The notes: generated by a model not told the origin, from the sequence alone. A stretch of DNA of 64,000 nucleotides from Bradyrhizobium sp. AUGA SZCCT0158 (GCF_018130065.1 NZ_JAFCME010000016.1:116635-180634); one strand, 5' to 3'. Numbered from the stretch's first letter, positions 14,542-22,966 are shown. Numbers and translations are program-made.

Positions 14542-15774
14542 TCACCTGTGACCTTCGCTCGCGAGAGCGTCGATATCGTCATCTGTCATCACCGGGCCGT
14601 CGGCTGCCGGCGAAAGCGTTCCGTCCTTGCGTGGTGGCCATGGCCAGGGTGCCTGCGCGCCTTCCGACAATCGGCGCCGCGCGACCTGCACGCCCTCGCC
14701 GATCAGCCCCTCCCATGCAGCCGCTTGCTGCCGGCCGAGCCTCGCCCATTCGGCGCGAGGCGGCGCATCGGCGAGCGCCAGGAGGCGCGGCGTGATCGGA
14801 TTGGCGTAGAAAACCGCGCCGCCGCGGCATTTGACGCTTCGGAAGAAATCGCCTTGACCTGCGATTTCCCAAAGCATCGCGATGGCCCGGCCCTCGCGGC
14901 TACTGGCGGCGAACGTGTTGCTGACGACCGGCGTGCCAGCCTCGGTCGGTGCGTAGGCCAGCCACTGCGACCAGCCGGACACCTCGCGCAGGAATGTCTG
15001 CGCGCTGACGATCGCCGGTTCCTTGCGTTGCCGACCGATCCACTCGAAGTAACCCTTGGCGGCTGCGATGGCCTCGCCGAGCTTTTCGGTCGGGATGTGA
15101 TCCCACACCCGTTGCGCGACCGACGGCCGTTCGATCGGCCGAAGCCAAACCTTTTGAAATTCCGCGAAGCCCGGACCGGCCGCCCCCCCGGAGGGGGGTA
15201 GGGGGGAGTCTTTGGAAAAAGGTTTGGAATCCTTATGCAGTCTCAGGACTGGGAATGATCCAGTCTCAGCGCTGGGAACGGGCGCATCGGTTTCGCCAGT
15301 CTCTGCGGGAGACTGGGGCGCGATCGTCGTTTCGGACGCTTGCGAACCGCTGATATCGTTGCCGTTTTCGCCACCCTCGCCGAGGTCGTCATGCTCAGTC
15401 CCCACGGGGGACTGGTTTTCCGCCGAACCCTTTGCAAAGATTGCGTTGTAGCGTTCCTCATCCTCCGGCAAATCGATATCGAAGGAGACGTTCATGTTGA
15501 GCTTGAACGTCGGGCGCCGCGAGCCGTCGGCGAGCACTTGCATCGCCCGCTCGCCGAGCCCCAGCCCCATCAACGTGTTGAGGTGCCGGAACAGGCTGGA
15601 CTTCGGCAGACGGGTCCGATCACTGAGATAGACCCACCAGTGTTCCCTGCCCGGCCATTTGACGAACGCCTCCCCGTTCGGATCGGCGCAGTTCGCCAGC
15701 ACCAGCAGCACGATCTGCTCATAGGATTTCTTGAGCTTCTGCTTATTTGCCCAAGTAACGGCTTCCCAGCTCAC
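14542..15774 (-). CDS. phage replication-type HTH protein
   Basis: A 410-residue protein. The N-terminal 110 residues (KSYEQIVLLVLANCADPNGE, then LSDRTRLPKSSLFRHLNTL) are a winged helix like those in phage replication initiators and helix-turn-helix 36 proteins. The middle is low complexity and disordered, and the C-terminal part (FLREVSGWSQWLAYAP) is a second conserved-looking module. It is probably a replication initiator or helicase loader adapter, next to the helicase gene. The codons near 15183-15209 contain runs of seven C and twice six G, a likely slippage-prone spot. Confidence 0.55.
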   Translation of the reverse strand: MSWEAVTWANKQKLKKSYEQIVLLVLANCADPNGEAFVKWPGREHWWVYLSDRTRLPKSSLFRHLNTLMGLGLGERAMQVLADGSRRPTFKLNMNVSFDIDLPEDEERYNAIFAKGSAENQSPVGTEHDDLGEGGENGNDISGSQASETTIAPQSPAETGETDAPVPSAETGSFPVLRLHKDSKPFSKDSPLPPSGGAAGPGFAEFQKVWLRPIERPSVAQRVWDHIPTEKLGEAIAAAKGYFEWIGRQRKEPAIVSAQTFLREVSGWSQWLAYAPTEAGTPVVSNTFAASSREGRAIAMLWEIAGQGDFFRSVKCRGGAVFYANPITPRLLALADAPPRAEWARLGRQQAAAWEGLIGEGVQVARRRLSEGAQAPWPWPPRKDGTLSPAADGPVMTDDDIDALASEGHR

Positions 15775-15886
15775 TTCTGCACCTGTGGATATCTCGGAAA
15801 ACGGGGACGCGCGCGGGCAAAACCGGCCTCGCGAGGCGACGACATGCTGCCGAAGTGGCAGGCTGCGATTGTGGAAAAGTCCGGCC

Positions 15887-17659
15887 TCATGGCGGGTTTT
15901 CCGGCGAAGAAGGCGGCGCGCCCCCGCGCTCCAGATATTGTCGCGCCAGCGCCTTGATCCGGCTGTCGTCGGTCGCGGCCTGCGTCACGCCGCGCTTGGG
16001 ATCGACGATGCCGTGCGCCTGGCTGGCCTTCAGACCCTGCAACGCTGCGATGACGGGGTCGGAGCCGCCGTCGGCGACGATGTAGATTTCCGTGATCGGA
16101 TCCTTGCGCGCGTGCGGACGCAGGCGGCCGGCGAGCTGCTTGTGCACCTCGCGCGACCAGTCGAGCTCGCCGTGCACCACGGTCGAACAGCGATGCTGCA
16201 GCCCGTCGAGGCCCGCGCCCGATCGCAGGCTCATGATGATCAGGTCGGTCTCGCCGGACATGAAGGCGCGCTTGACCGCGTCCTTCTGTTTTGGCGTCTC
16301 CGATCCCGTGTAGAGCTGCGGGTTGAACTCCTTCAGCTCCTCGAGCCAGATGTCATAGACGTCGCGGTGCCAGCCGCCGAGGATGACCGGCGTCTTGGCC
16401 TCCAAGAGGATGCGCACGAACGCCGCGACATGCCGCGCCTTGGCGACGCCGGTGACGCGGCGGGCGAACATGTCGAGCTCCCGCGCAGCCTGTCCGCGCT
16501 CGCTGAACGATCCCTGCATAACTTTAAGCGCCAGTGCCCGCGCAAACGCCTCATCGGCCGCCGCCACCTCTTCGTCATAGGGCACGTCATGGATGACGCG
16601 GTTCGGCGGCGGGCCCTTGCCGACCTCGCGCAGCAAGAGGTTGATGTCGTAAAGATGCGCGCCGAGCGCGGCGGCATCGTTGACGATCATCTTGCCGTTG
16701 TCGGACGTACACCACTCGCGAATGAACTCGTCACGCGAACCGAGCACGCCCGGCTCGATGATGTCGACGATGTTGAACATCTCGCCGCCATAGCCAAAGA
16801 CCGGCGTCGCCGAGAGACCAATGCGCAGGCCTGCATTATCAGCGAACACCTTGGCCGAACCGCCCTTCAGCGTGCCGATGCCGTGACGGATCTCCTGCAC
16901 CTCGTCAAAGATCACCGATCGAAACCGCCCCGTTGCGGCTACATCGGTCCAGCCGAAGATGTTGGTGTATTTGAAGATGTAGCAGTCGACGACCGGCAGC
17001 ACGTAGTACCCCGTCCCCTGAATGACGTGCGAGGTCAGCGTGGTGAACTGCTGGATGAAGTCGCGCTGCCACTGGATGGCGAGCTGCGGCTGCACGATGA
17101 TCGCGACGGGCAGAAAGCGCGGGTCCATCACGCTGGCGATCGCCGCCAGCGTCTTGCCGAGCCCGACATCGTCGGCGACGATCAGCCGGCCGAGCCGCCG
17201 CGCCACCTCGACCGCGCGGGCCTGGTTGGCGCGCAGCGCAAAACCGTCGCGCAGCTGCGCCAGCTCGCCCGCCGGCGTCCAGTCCGGCTGCAGCACCTGG
17301 TGCACTTCGCTGCGGATGCGCTCGAACCGCACCCGGCCCTCGCATAGAAGCTGGCGATCCTCCGCCGAGCAGACCAGCGGATAGCGCGACAAAAACCATT
17401 CCAGTTCGGCGCGCGCCTCGTCATTGTCGGCGAAACCAAAAAGCCCGACCTGCGTCAGCGAGATGCGCGGGAAGATGCGCTTGACGCGGATGGCGACCTG
17501 CGGCTCCAGCCCCGATATCACCCAGCGCCGCGCATGCGCCTGATATTCCAGCCGCCCATAGGTGCGCTCGACGTCGGCTCCGTCACGCCAGGCGTTCTGT
17601 TCCGCCCAGCTCAGCAGGTCGTCGCCCTGCGAATGGTGGAGGTGCGCGCTCACATCCAC
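15887..17659 (-). CDS. SNF2/DEAD-like helicase
   Basis: A 590-residue superfamily 2 helicase. Motif I is ADDVGLGKT at about 162-170, motif II is DEVQ at about 252-255 (a DEAH variant), motif III-like GLSATP follows, and the C-terminal lobe has LIIMSLRSGAGLDGLQ and a motif VI-like QLAGRLRPHAR. The N-terminal 120 residues are specific to this phage group. It probably acts in DNA replication or recombination. It overlaps by 10 bases the nuclease-like gene upstream, so the pair is likely co-expressed. Confidence 0.85.
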   Translation of the reverse strand: MDVSAHLHHSQGDDLLSWAEQNAWRDGADVERTYGRLEYQAHARRWVISGLEPQVAIRVKRIFPRISLTQVGLFGFADNDEARAELEWFLSRYPLVCSAEDRQLLCEGRVRFERIRSEVHQVLQPDWTPAGELAQLRDGFALRANQARAVEVARRLGRLIVADDVGLGKTLAAIASVMDPRFLPVAIIVQPQLAIQWQRDFIQQFTTLTSHVIQGTGYYVLPVVDCYIFKYTNIFGWTDVAATGRFRSVIFDEVQEIRHGIGTLKGGSAKVFADNAGLRIGLSATPVFGYGGEMFNIVDIIEPGVLGSRDEFIREWCTSDNGKMIVNDAAALGAHLYDINLLLREVGKGPPPNRVIHDVPYDEEVAAADEAFARALALKVMQGSFSERGQAARELDMFARRVTGVAKARHVAAFVRILLEAKTPVILGGWHRDVYDIWLEELKEFNPQLYTGSETPKQKDAVKRAFMSGETDLIIMSLRSGAGLDGLQHRCSTVVHGELDWSREVHKQLAGRLRPHARKDPITEIYIVADGGSDPVIAALQGLKASQAHGIVDPKRGVTQAATDDSRIKALARQYLERGGAPPSSPENPP

Positions 17660-18042
17660 CCCCTCGCCAGGAAGGCGATCGAGGTGAACTTGCCGGCGAT
17701 CTCGCGCGGCAGGTTCATCGGCACATTGGTCGCCAGCAGGATCTCGCCGACCGCGTCATGCTGGGCATAGCGCTCCAGCTGTCGAAAGATGGCCCGCCGC
17801 GAGCCACCGATCTTGACCTCGACCGCGATGCCGGCGGCGTCCGGCACCACATCCTCAACCATGAAATCGACGATGTCGCGCGCGTCGAGCCGCACTTCCC
17901 GGCGGAAGCGCATACCCGCCGTCTCGAACACGGCAGCCATCTCGGCCTGCAGCTGCTTTTCATCCGACAGCGACAGGCGATGCCGTTGCAGCAGGCCGAT
18001 GATGTGTGCGCTCTGGCGCAAAGGTGCCTGTTCGGGCGTCAT
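17650..18042 (-). CDS. PD-(D/E)XK-like nuclease
   Basis: A 130-residue protein starting MTPEQAPLRQSAHIIGLLQR. The core DIVDFMVEDVVPDAAGIAVE followed by VKI has the Asp, Glu-x-Lys layout of the PD-(D/E)XK superfamily (D about 56, E about 75, K about 77). It is likely a small nuclease partner of the helicase with which it overlaps. I chose ATG 18042, which has a GGGGGTGG site; a longer frame from 18072 is less likely. Confidence 0.65.
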   Translation of the reverse strand: MTPEQAPLRQSAHIIGLLQRHRLSLSDEKQLQAEMAAVFETAGMRFRREVRLDARDIVDFMVEDVVPDAAGIAVEVKIGGSRRAIFRQLERYAQHDAVGEILLATNVPMNLPREIAGKFTSIAFLARGWM

Positions 18043-18089
18043 GCAGCCACCCCCTCGACAGGTCCGATCCAATCCGTCAGGTTGCGCGG

Positions 18090-18818
18090 ATGAAAAACAC
18101 GCTTCCCGGGTTGACCCCGTTCTGGCTGCTGGCGCGTACCTTGGTGCTCAGCATCTTTGCTGTCACCGCGATTCCGCTGGTCCTCTCGGTGGAAAAGGTC
18201 AAATTGAATGACTGGATCGGATTTGCGGGGAACGTGGTCGGAGCGATCGTCACACTGGCCGCAGCTACCGTAGCCTGGTTTGCAGTCCAGCGACAAATTG
18301 CGGCCGCGAAAGAACTGGCGGAACGCCAGGAAGTCGCCCTGCTCGATCTCGTCGCTACAGAACTCTTGCCATTTGCCCAAATGTACGCCTTGGCTTGGCG
18401 CGCTCTGGACATCGCCGCCGCGCAAGACGCCCCGGCCATGGAACGAGGGCTCGGCCTCGTTCAAACCATCGTTCCCTTTCGGCAGTACTTCGACGAAAAA
18501 ATGACTGAGATCGCGCCCTTTTCCCAAGGGCTGCACCCGCTCAAGCGATGGCAGCTGCAAGAGATTGAGCGCAGCGGAAAATTGCTCGGCCGTTACTACG
18601 GCAGGGAAGACGAAGACATTAGACCCGTCCGGCCCGCACTCGATGTAATGATGGCGCGCGCAAGGTTCACTCTTTTCGCCAGTGCACTGGAAGCTTTCGA
18701 CGCCCGATTTGTGCCGGTCTTTGCAGACCGAACCCGAAGTGAATTCAACGAAGAGAGTGACGCCGAACAGCTTCGCCCCCTTGTGGATCAGTATGAGGCG
18801 ACCGGTTACGTTGGCTGA
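18090..18818 (+). CDS. membrane protein, unknown (probable prophage moron)
   Basis: A 242-residue protein on the strand opposite to the early operon. Two hydrophobic segments lie at the N-terminus (about residues 12-35 and 48-72, the latter FAGNVVGAIVTLAAATVAWF), followed by a helix beginning VQRQIAAAKELAERQE and a soluble cytoplasmic domain of about 160 residues. This layout (two membrane helices, then a coiled region) is common in small uncharacterised signalling-like or exclusion proteins. Opposite orientation within a phage early operon suggests a lysogeny-expressed gene, perhaps in superinfection exclusion. No family recognised. Confidence 0.65.
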   Translation: MKNTLPGLTPFWLLARTLVLSIFAVTAIPLVLSVEKVKLNDWIGFAGNVVGAIVTLAAATVAWFAVQRQIAAAKELAERQEVALLDLVATELLPFAQMYALAWRALDIAAAQDAPAMERGLGLVQTIVPFRQYFDEKMTEIAPFSQGLHPLKRWQLQEIERSGKLLGRYYGREDEDIRPVRPALDVMMARARFTLFASALEAFDARFVPVFADRTRSEFNEESDAEQLRPLVDQYEATGYVG

Positions 18819-18832
18819 TCCGTTGCGCACAG

Positions 18833-19129
18833 CTACAGCATCCCCAGCGCTTGCATGTACGTCTCGACGATCGTCTCGACCTCGTCGTGCGCCGCCTTCT
18901 GCGGCCCATCCATGCGGCGCAGCCGGACGATCCGGCGCAGCGCCTTGGTGTCGTAGCCGTTGCCCTTCGCCTCGGCGTAGACATCCTTGATGTCGTCGGA
19001 AGTGGTCTTCTTCTCCTCCTCCAGCCGCTCGATCCGATCCACGATCGCCTTCAGTTGATCCTTGGCGAACCGGGCCGACGCCTGTTCCCGCTGCCCGTCA
19101 ATGCCGGTATTGCTCGCATGCGCCTGCAT
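18833..19129 (-). CDS. GapR-like nucleoid protein (DUF2312)
   Basis: A 98-residue protein of the GapR/DUF2312 family. It has the coiled-coil N-terminal half (LKAIVDRIERLEEEKKTTSD) and the diagnostic DIKDVYAEAKGNGYDTKAL, RRIVRLRRMD and ETYMQALGML segments. Cellular GapR in Caulobacter clamps overtwisted AT-rich DNA ahead of replication and transcription. A phage-encoded copy between a small gene and a nuclease-helicase pair suggests a role in phage DNA replication. The length matches the family (about 90). Confidence 0.9.
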   Translation of the reverse strand: MQAHASNTGIDGQREQASARFAKDQLKAIVDRIERLEEEKKTTSDDIKDVYAEAKGNGYDTKALRRIVRLRRMDGPQKAAHDEVETIVETYMQALGML

Positions 19130-19178
19130 GGCGACCCTCCACTTCCTTCGATTTCAGATGACGCAACACGCAACACAC

Positions 19179-19388
19179 TCAACGCGGTTCGATCTTCCAG
19201 CCGGCGTCATGGACCGACTTCAGGACCAGCTGCACGACCGTGCCGTTGGGATCCTGCAGGCCGCCCGGCGCCCATCGCGCGACCGACAGCGCGATCGCGA
19301 TGGCTTCCGCCGGATCGACCAGCGGCCCGGCGCGCGGCTTGCGGGCATCAATCGCAGCCTGGTCGATGGTGACGACAGGGCTAGCCAC
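19179..19388 (-). CDS. small phage protein, unknown
   Basis: A 69-residue protein starting at GTG 19388 (VASPVVTIDQAAIDARKPRA), preceded by AGGAGGT at good spacing and overlapping the ASCH gene stop by 8 bases. The rest, DPAEAIAIALSVARWAPGG and VVQLVLKSVHDAGWKIE, looks like a compact helical protein. Function unknown; translationally coupled to the ASCH gene. Confidence 0.6.
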   Translation of the reverse strand: MASPVVTIDQAAIDARKPRAGPLVDPAEAIAIALSVARWAPGGLQDPNGTVVQLVLKSVHDAGWKIEPR

Positions 19389-19854
19389 CGCTAACCTCCT
19401 TCGCCGCCGCGATCTGTTCGGCGACGACTTCGCACGGCACGCTGAACATGCTCTGCCGCCCGCGATAAGGGATCGGGCGCGGGAACACCCAGTAGGTACT
19501 GCGGCGCCAACCGAACCGGCCGTCATCGAAGTTGCCGCAGGCATTGTCGGTCCGCTGTTCGTCGGTCCAGCGGAAGCCCGCGACGATCTTTTCTGTCGGA
19601 ATCACGTCGACCAGATCGACCATGCCTATGATCGCGCCGTAGCGAAGCCTGGACTGCCATTGATCGCCGAACGTTGCCGAGAGGATTCCGAGCAGGTCCT
19701 CATCCAAATCAGTCACCAGCTTCTTTGCCGCATGGACCAGAAGCTTCCCGCGGTGCGGGGTTTTCCAATGCCGGGTTTCATGCCGCTTGTTCGGTGTCAG
19801 CCAGAGCGAGGCCCACGGCTGCCACATCGAGATCGCTTTGATGACGTCGGTCAC
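19381..19854 (-). CDS. ASCH-domain protein
   Basis: A 157-residue protein with the ASCH layout: the opening AISMWQPWASL, the ETRHWKTPHRGKLLVHAAK strand-helix, and a GIIGxVDL-like strand (YGAIIGMVDLVDVIP). ASCH domains are PUA-related folds proposed to bind RNA or modified nucleotides, and are frequent in phage early regions. It overlaps the methyltransferase end by 4 bases, so the two are coupled. Confidence 0.75.
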   Translation of the reverse strand: MTDVIKAISMWQPWASLWLTPNKRHETRHWKTPHRGKLLVHAAKKLVTDLDEDLLGILSATFGDQWQSRLRYGAIIGMVDLVDVIPTEKIVAGFRWTDEQRTDNACGNFDDGRFGWRRSTYWVFPRPIPYRGRQSMFSVPCEVVAEQIAAAKEVSGG

Positions 19855-20984
19855 TCTGCGGCTCCATCAAGTCTGTCGCTGGGCGTATTGGCGGCGTCAA
19901 ACGTCGCGAGGTCGAACAGCTGCGGCGTCGTCATCTTTTCTTCCGCCATGTGCAGATAGTGCACGCCGTCGAGGAAGTAGCTGGCGGAAAGTTCGGTCGC
20001 GGCCCCGCGGCGCTTCTTCAGCAGCGCACGGTACGGCACGGTCATCAGCCCGCCGAACGGATCGAAGACGAGATCGCCTTCGTTGGAATAGCGCTCGATC
20101 AGGCGGTCGACGATGTCGAACTGCAGCGGACACAGATGCATCTCCGCGCCCTTGCGCTGTTGTAGCATGTTGAGCGTGCGCATCCGGTTGACGTCGCTCC
20201 ATACCTCAGGATGCTTGGAGCCAGGCGCGATCGACATGAACGTCGTCGGCAGCGTCCCGGTGCGCTCCAGCGCCTCGCCGATCGCGACATGCGCCTCGTA
20301 GTCGTAGGTGCGTTCGGTCGACGTCTTCGCAAACAGCCGCGCCATATCGCCAGGGCCTACGCTAGCGAACTCTTCCGGCGTCAGGTGCCGGTTGCCGCTC
20401 GATTTCCAGAACGCATGGGCGTCGATCTGCCATCGCGCGCGGGTATAGTCGTCCTTCGACTTGACGACCGGCACGTCGGCATAGCTCTTCGAGCGGTTCG
20501 ACTGAGGCTTGCGAAGGAGCAAAATGTATTCCGGCATGCCGCAGCCCATCTTGGTGCCGTCTTTTGCGTTTTCGCTCCAGCCCAGCCGATAGGTCTGGTT
20601 GTTTTCGCGCACGACGTCGGTCACGACCGTGATCATGCCCATGTACTGGAAGCCGTGCGCCCGGTAATGCATGATCGCCTCGGCGTGGAACGGCTCGACC
20701 GTCGGCACGCCCTGCCCGGTGACGGCGCCGAACAGCACGCGGTCCTTGACGTGGATGCAGGCCAGCCGGCCGGGCTTGAGCATCCGCAGCAGTTCGGTCG
20801 ACAGGAAATCCATCTGCGACCAGAAATGCGCATTGTCGTCGCTATGACCGAAATCCCGGTAGCTCGCCGAGTATTCGTATTGCTTGCCGAACGGGATCGA
20901 GGACACCATCAGGTCGACCGAGTTCTCCGGCCAGGTCCGGCACTCCGCGACCGCGTCGTTATTAATGGCGATGAACCGCTCGCC
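19851..20984 (-). pseudogene. DNA methyltransferase, 5'-truncated
   Basis: The 352-residue frame from ATG 20909 is a DNA N-4/N-6 methylase. The motif-IV region is VSSIPFG at the extreme start, the body has LKPGRLACIHVKDRVLFGAV and VVTDVVRENNQTYRLGW, and the SAM-binding end is DLVFDPFGGLMTVPYRALL. Conserved sequence continues upstream of the ATG (ERFIAINNDAVAECRTWPEN-SVDL) to a stop codon at 20985-20987, with no ATG, GTG or TTG in between. Hence the gene either starts at a rare ATT/ATC/CTG codon or has lost its 5' end through a frameshift or deletion. Activity is uncertain. It would modify phage or host DNA. Confidence 0.7.
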
Positions 20985-21005
20985 TTAGCACCAGGGGCCA
21001 GAGGC

Positions 21006-21206
21006 GTGAAACAAAACCCCTACACCCAGCGCGCGATCGAGCGCGCCATCCGGGCCGCCCTCGCCGCCGGCTTGCGGGTCACCGGCGTGCAGCCGGACGG
21101 CACCGTGCTGACCGACGGGCGGGAAAACACGGCCAGCCCCGGCCGGCCGGACTTGACAGGAAAGCCAAAGCTCCGCGACGCTCGTGAGAAGCTGGGTGTC
21201 CACTAG
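21006..21206 (+). CDS. small basic phage protein, unknown
   Basis: A 66-residue protein from GTG 21006, KQNPYTQRAIERAIRAALAA then GLRVTGVQPDGTVLT and a basic tail. The helical start followed by a two-strand VTGVQPDGTVLT hairpin is a layout I have seen in small proteins beside rhizobial phage integrases. It could be an excisionase or regulator, but no DNA-binding motif is clear. It ends 40 bases before the integrase start and points the same way. Confidence 0.55.
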   Translation: MKQNPYTQRAIERAIRAALAAGLRVTGVQPDGTVLTDGRENTASPGRPDLTGKPKLRDAREKLGVH

Positions 21207-21246
21207 ATCGCGCCCAGCATTGTTGTGCGTGCCTTGCGGGGACCAG

Positions 21247-22602
21247 GTGGGCAAGGACAAGATCAGGTATTTCCTCTATCTCAACGGCCGCTGGCGCTGG
21301 CGGCCGACAAAGGCCATGAAGGCGCACGGCTTTGGCCTGACGACCTTCGGACCAGGCGGACCCGGCATCGATTCCGAGGGCCATCCGAAAGCCAGCGTCG
21401 AGGATCAGCAGCGCGCGATTGAACTCAATCGCGCGTGGGACCATGTCCGCAGCGGACAGCCCTCAGTGCCCGCCAGAACGACGCTGAAGCACTTTCCGGA
21501 AGGCAGCGTCGGCGACGGCTATCAGCGCGCCATGGCGCTGCGCAAGGCCGGGCGGGTCGCGAAGGGCGTCATCTGGACCAATGAACAGGAAAAGCGCGAC
21601 GGCTGGCCGCGCGCCTGGAAATGGATCGAGCCGAAATTCGCCGATTGCGACCCACGCACGATCGAGCCGGAACACTTTTTGCGGCTGGACCCTGTCACGG
21701 GCGCGGCGTTAGGCCTTGTCCCGGAGATCGAAGCAGCGGTTTCCGTCACCGAGCGGCACATGGTGATCAAGGTCTGGCGCGCGCTGTGGAAAAAAATGGC
21801 CGCAATGAAATATTGCGACCTCGATGCGGATCCGGCCAAATCGTTTGCCAACACACCACCGCAGCCGCGCGATCAAATCTGGCTGCGTTGGGAAGTGCTG
21901 CGCCTGGTTCAGGTGGCATGGCGCCACGAATATTACGGCCTCGCCGCGCTGATGGCGATCGCATGGGACAGCCAGCTGTCGCCGGTCGACAACCGATCTC
22001 TGACGCTGGCGCAGGCGCGCCGGGATCCTGCCGGCGTCTATTTCGCGATCGAGCGCACCAAGACCGACAAGGCCGCGGCTGCGACGCTGACGCAATGGTC
22101 GCTGGCGATCCTGATAGCCTACCTGAAGCGGTTCGGCGTCGAACTGATGGACAACACGCCGCTGTTCTGGACCCGTGGCGGCCGGCCGGTGTCACGCAAT
22201 GGGGCCACCGGACAATGGGGCGGCGATCACGGCGGCGGCCGTCACATCGCGCCGCGCCCCTACACCAAGAGCTCGCTCAACCAGGACTTCCGCGCCGTCC
22301 GGGAACTTGCTTTCGGCAAACAGGAAAAGCGCCAGCTGCAGGACATGCGCCGCTCAGGCGCAGTCGAGGGCGACGCCGGCGGCGCCACGATCGAGGATCA
22401 ATCGAACAAGATGGCCAACACGGTCGACCGCAACAAACAGCTGCGCAAGACCTACAACCCGGTCAACGTCGCCAGCGTGCGGCGCTTCGACCAGGCGCGG
22501 GTGATCGGGGCAAAGAAACTGGAGGCCGAACAAAATGCGGCCGAAAGTGTCACATTGACGTCCCTTGTGACACTTTTGAAATCGAAAGAGGCGCCCAACT
22601 GA
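21247..22602 (+). CDS. phage integrase, divergent tyrosine recombinase
   Basis: A 451-residue integrase from GTG 21247 (VGKDKIRYFLYLNGRWRWRP); a GTG at 21184 is possible. It has an N-terminal DNA-binding region and a C-terminal catalytic domain. Tyr403 in LRKTYNPV is the likely nucleophile, Arg368 in DMRRSG and Lys272 in ERTKTDKA match conserved positions. The position of the first catalytic Arg reads Gln243 (WDSQLSPVD), and box-II His is Gln (LQDMRR), so the active site is non-canonical. It faces tRNA-Asp, the presumed integration site. Its last 20 codons are repeated 350 bases downstream. Confidence 0.85.
   Translation: MGKDKIRYFLYLNGRWRWRPTKAMKAHGFGLTTFGPGGPGIDSEGHPKASVEDQQRAIELNRAWDHVRSGQPSVPARTTLKHFPEGSVGDGYQRAMALRKAGRVAKGVIWTNEQEKRDGWPRAWKWIEPKFADCDPRTIEPEHFLRLDPVTGAALGLVPEIEAAVSVTERHMVIKVWRALWKKMAAMKYCDLDADPAKSFANTPPQPRDQIWLRWEVLRLVQVAWRHEYYGLAALMAIAWDSQLSPVDNRSLTLAQARRDPAGVYFAIERTKTDKAAAATLTQWSLAILIAYLKRFGVELMDNTPLFWTRGGRPVSRNGATGQWGGDHGGGRHIAPRPYTKSSLNQDFRAVRELAFGKQEKRQLQDMRRSGAVEGDAGGATIEDQSNKMANTVDRNKQLRKTYNPVNVASVRRFDQARVIGAKKLEAEQNAAESVTLTSLVTLLKSKEAPN
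22525..22584 (+). repeat. 60-bp direct repeat, copy 1, in integrase 3' end
   Basis: Matches 22879-22938 with 4 mismatches in 60. It contains a perfect inverted repeat AAAGTGTCACA / TGTGACACTTT (arms 22544-22554 and 22566-22576) followed by a further T. Confidence 0.85.
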
Positions 22603-22634
22603 GACGCACTTCGGCAAGGGTCAAATCGGCCTTG

Positions 22635-22745
22635 TTACACAACCCTTGTAAGCACTGTGGCGAGCAATGCGGTGCTTAGGATCGCAACGGCGAGACAGAC
22701 ACGCGCTGCGATTGAATAGGAGTGGATATGGGGCTGTGAGGTCAT
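22635..22745 (-). CDS. 36-residue putative membrane peptide
   Basis: A short frame from ATG 22745 with a GGGAGAG site 4 bases upstream. It reads MTSQPHIHSYSIAARVCLAV and continues AILSTALLATVLTRVV, that is one membrane-spanning helix with an Arg cap. It lies between the integrase and tRNA-Asp. No other gene covers this stretch. Coding status is inferred only from the ribosome site and the hydrophobic helix. Confidence 0.35.
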   Translation of the reverse strand: MTSQPHIHSYSIAARVCLAVAILSTALLATVLTRVV

Positions 22746-22878
22746 GGCGCTCTCCCATCTAAGCAGGCGGGAGCGCTATCGGTCTCTCAGCCACCGACGC
22801 CTACGGCAAAGGCTTGGCCGGTGATGCCAGACAACGGGTCAAGACGACCGGGGTTCCTAATTCGGGCCAACCCGGCTA

Positions 22879-22947
22879 GCCGAACAAAAAGCGACCGAAA
22901 GTGTCACATTGACGTCCCTTGTGACACTTCTGAGATCGGGAACTTAG
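22879..22947 (+). pseudogene. orphan integrase C-terminal fragment (60-bp repeat copy 2)
   Basis: In the matching frame this copy encodes AEQKATESVTLTSLVTLLRS then GT and a stop, the same C-terminus as the intact integrase. Nothing upstream in the frame resembles integrase; a stop lies at 22858-22860. The inverted repeat is perfectly kept (arms 22899-22908 and 22920-22929). It looks like the tail of a second integrase left by an earlier or replaced element at the same tRNA, or a functional DNA site that was duplicated. Confidence 0.6.
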
Positions 22948-22966
22948 CCTAAGTCTTTGAAAAGAC

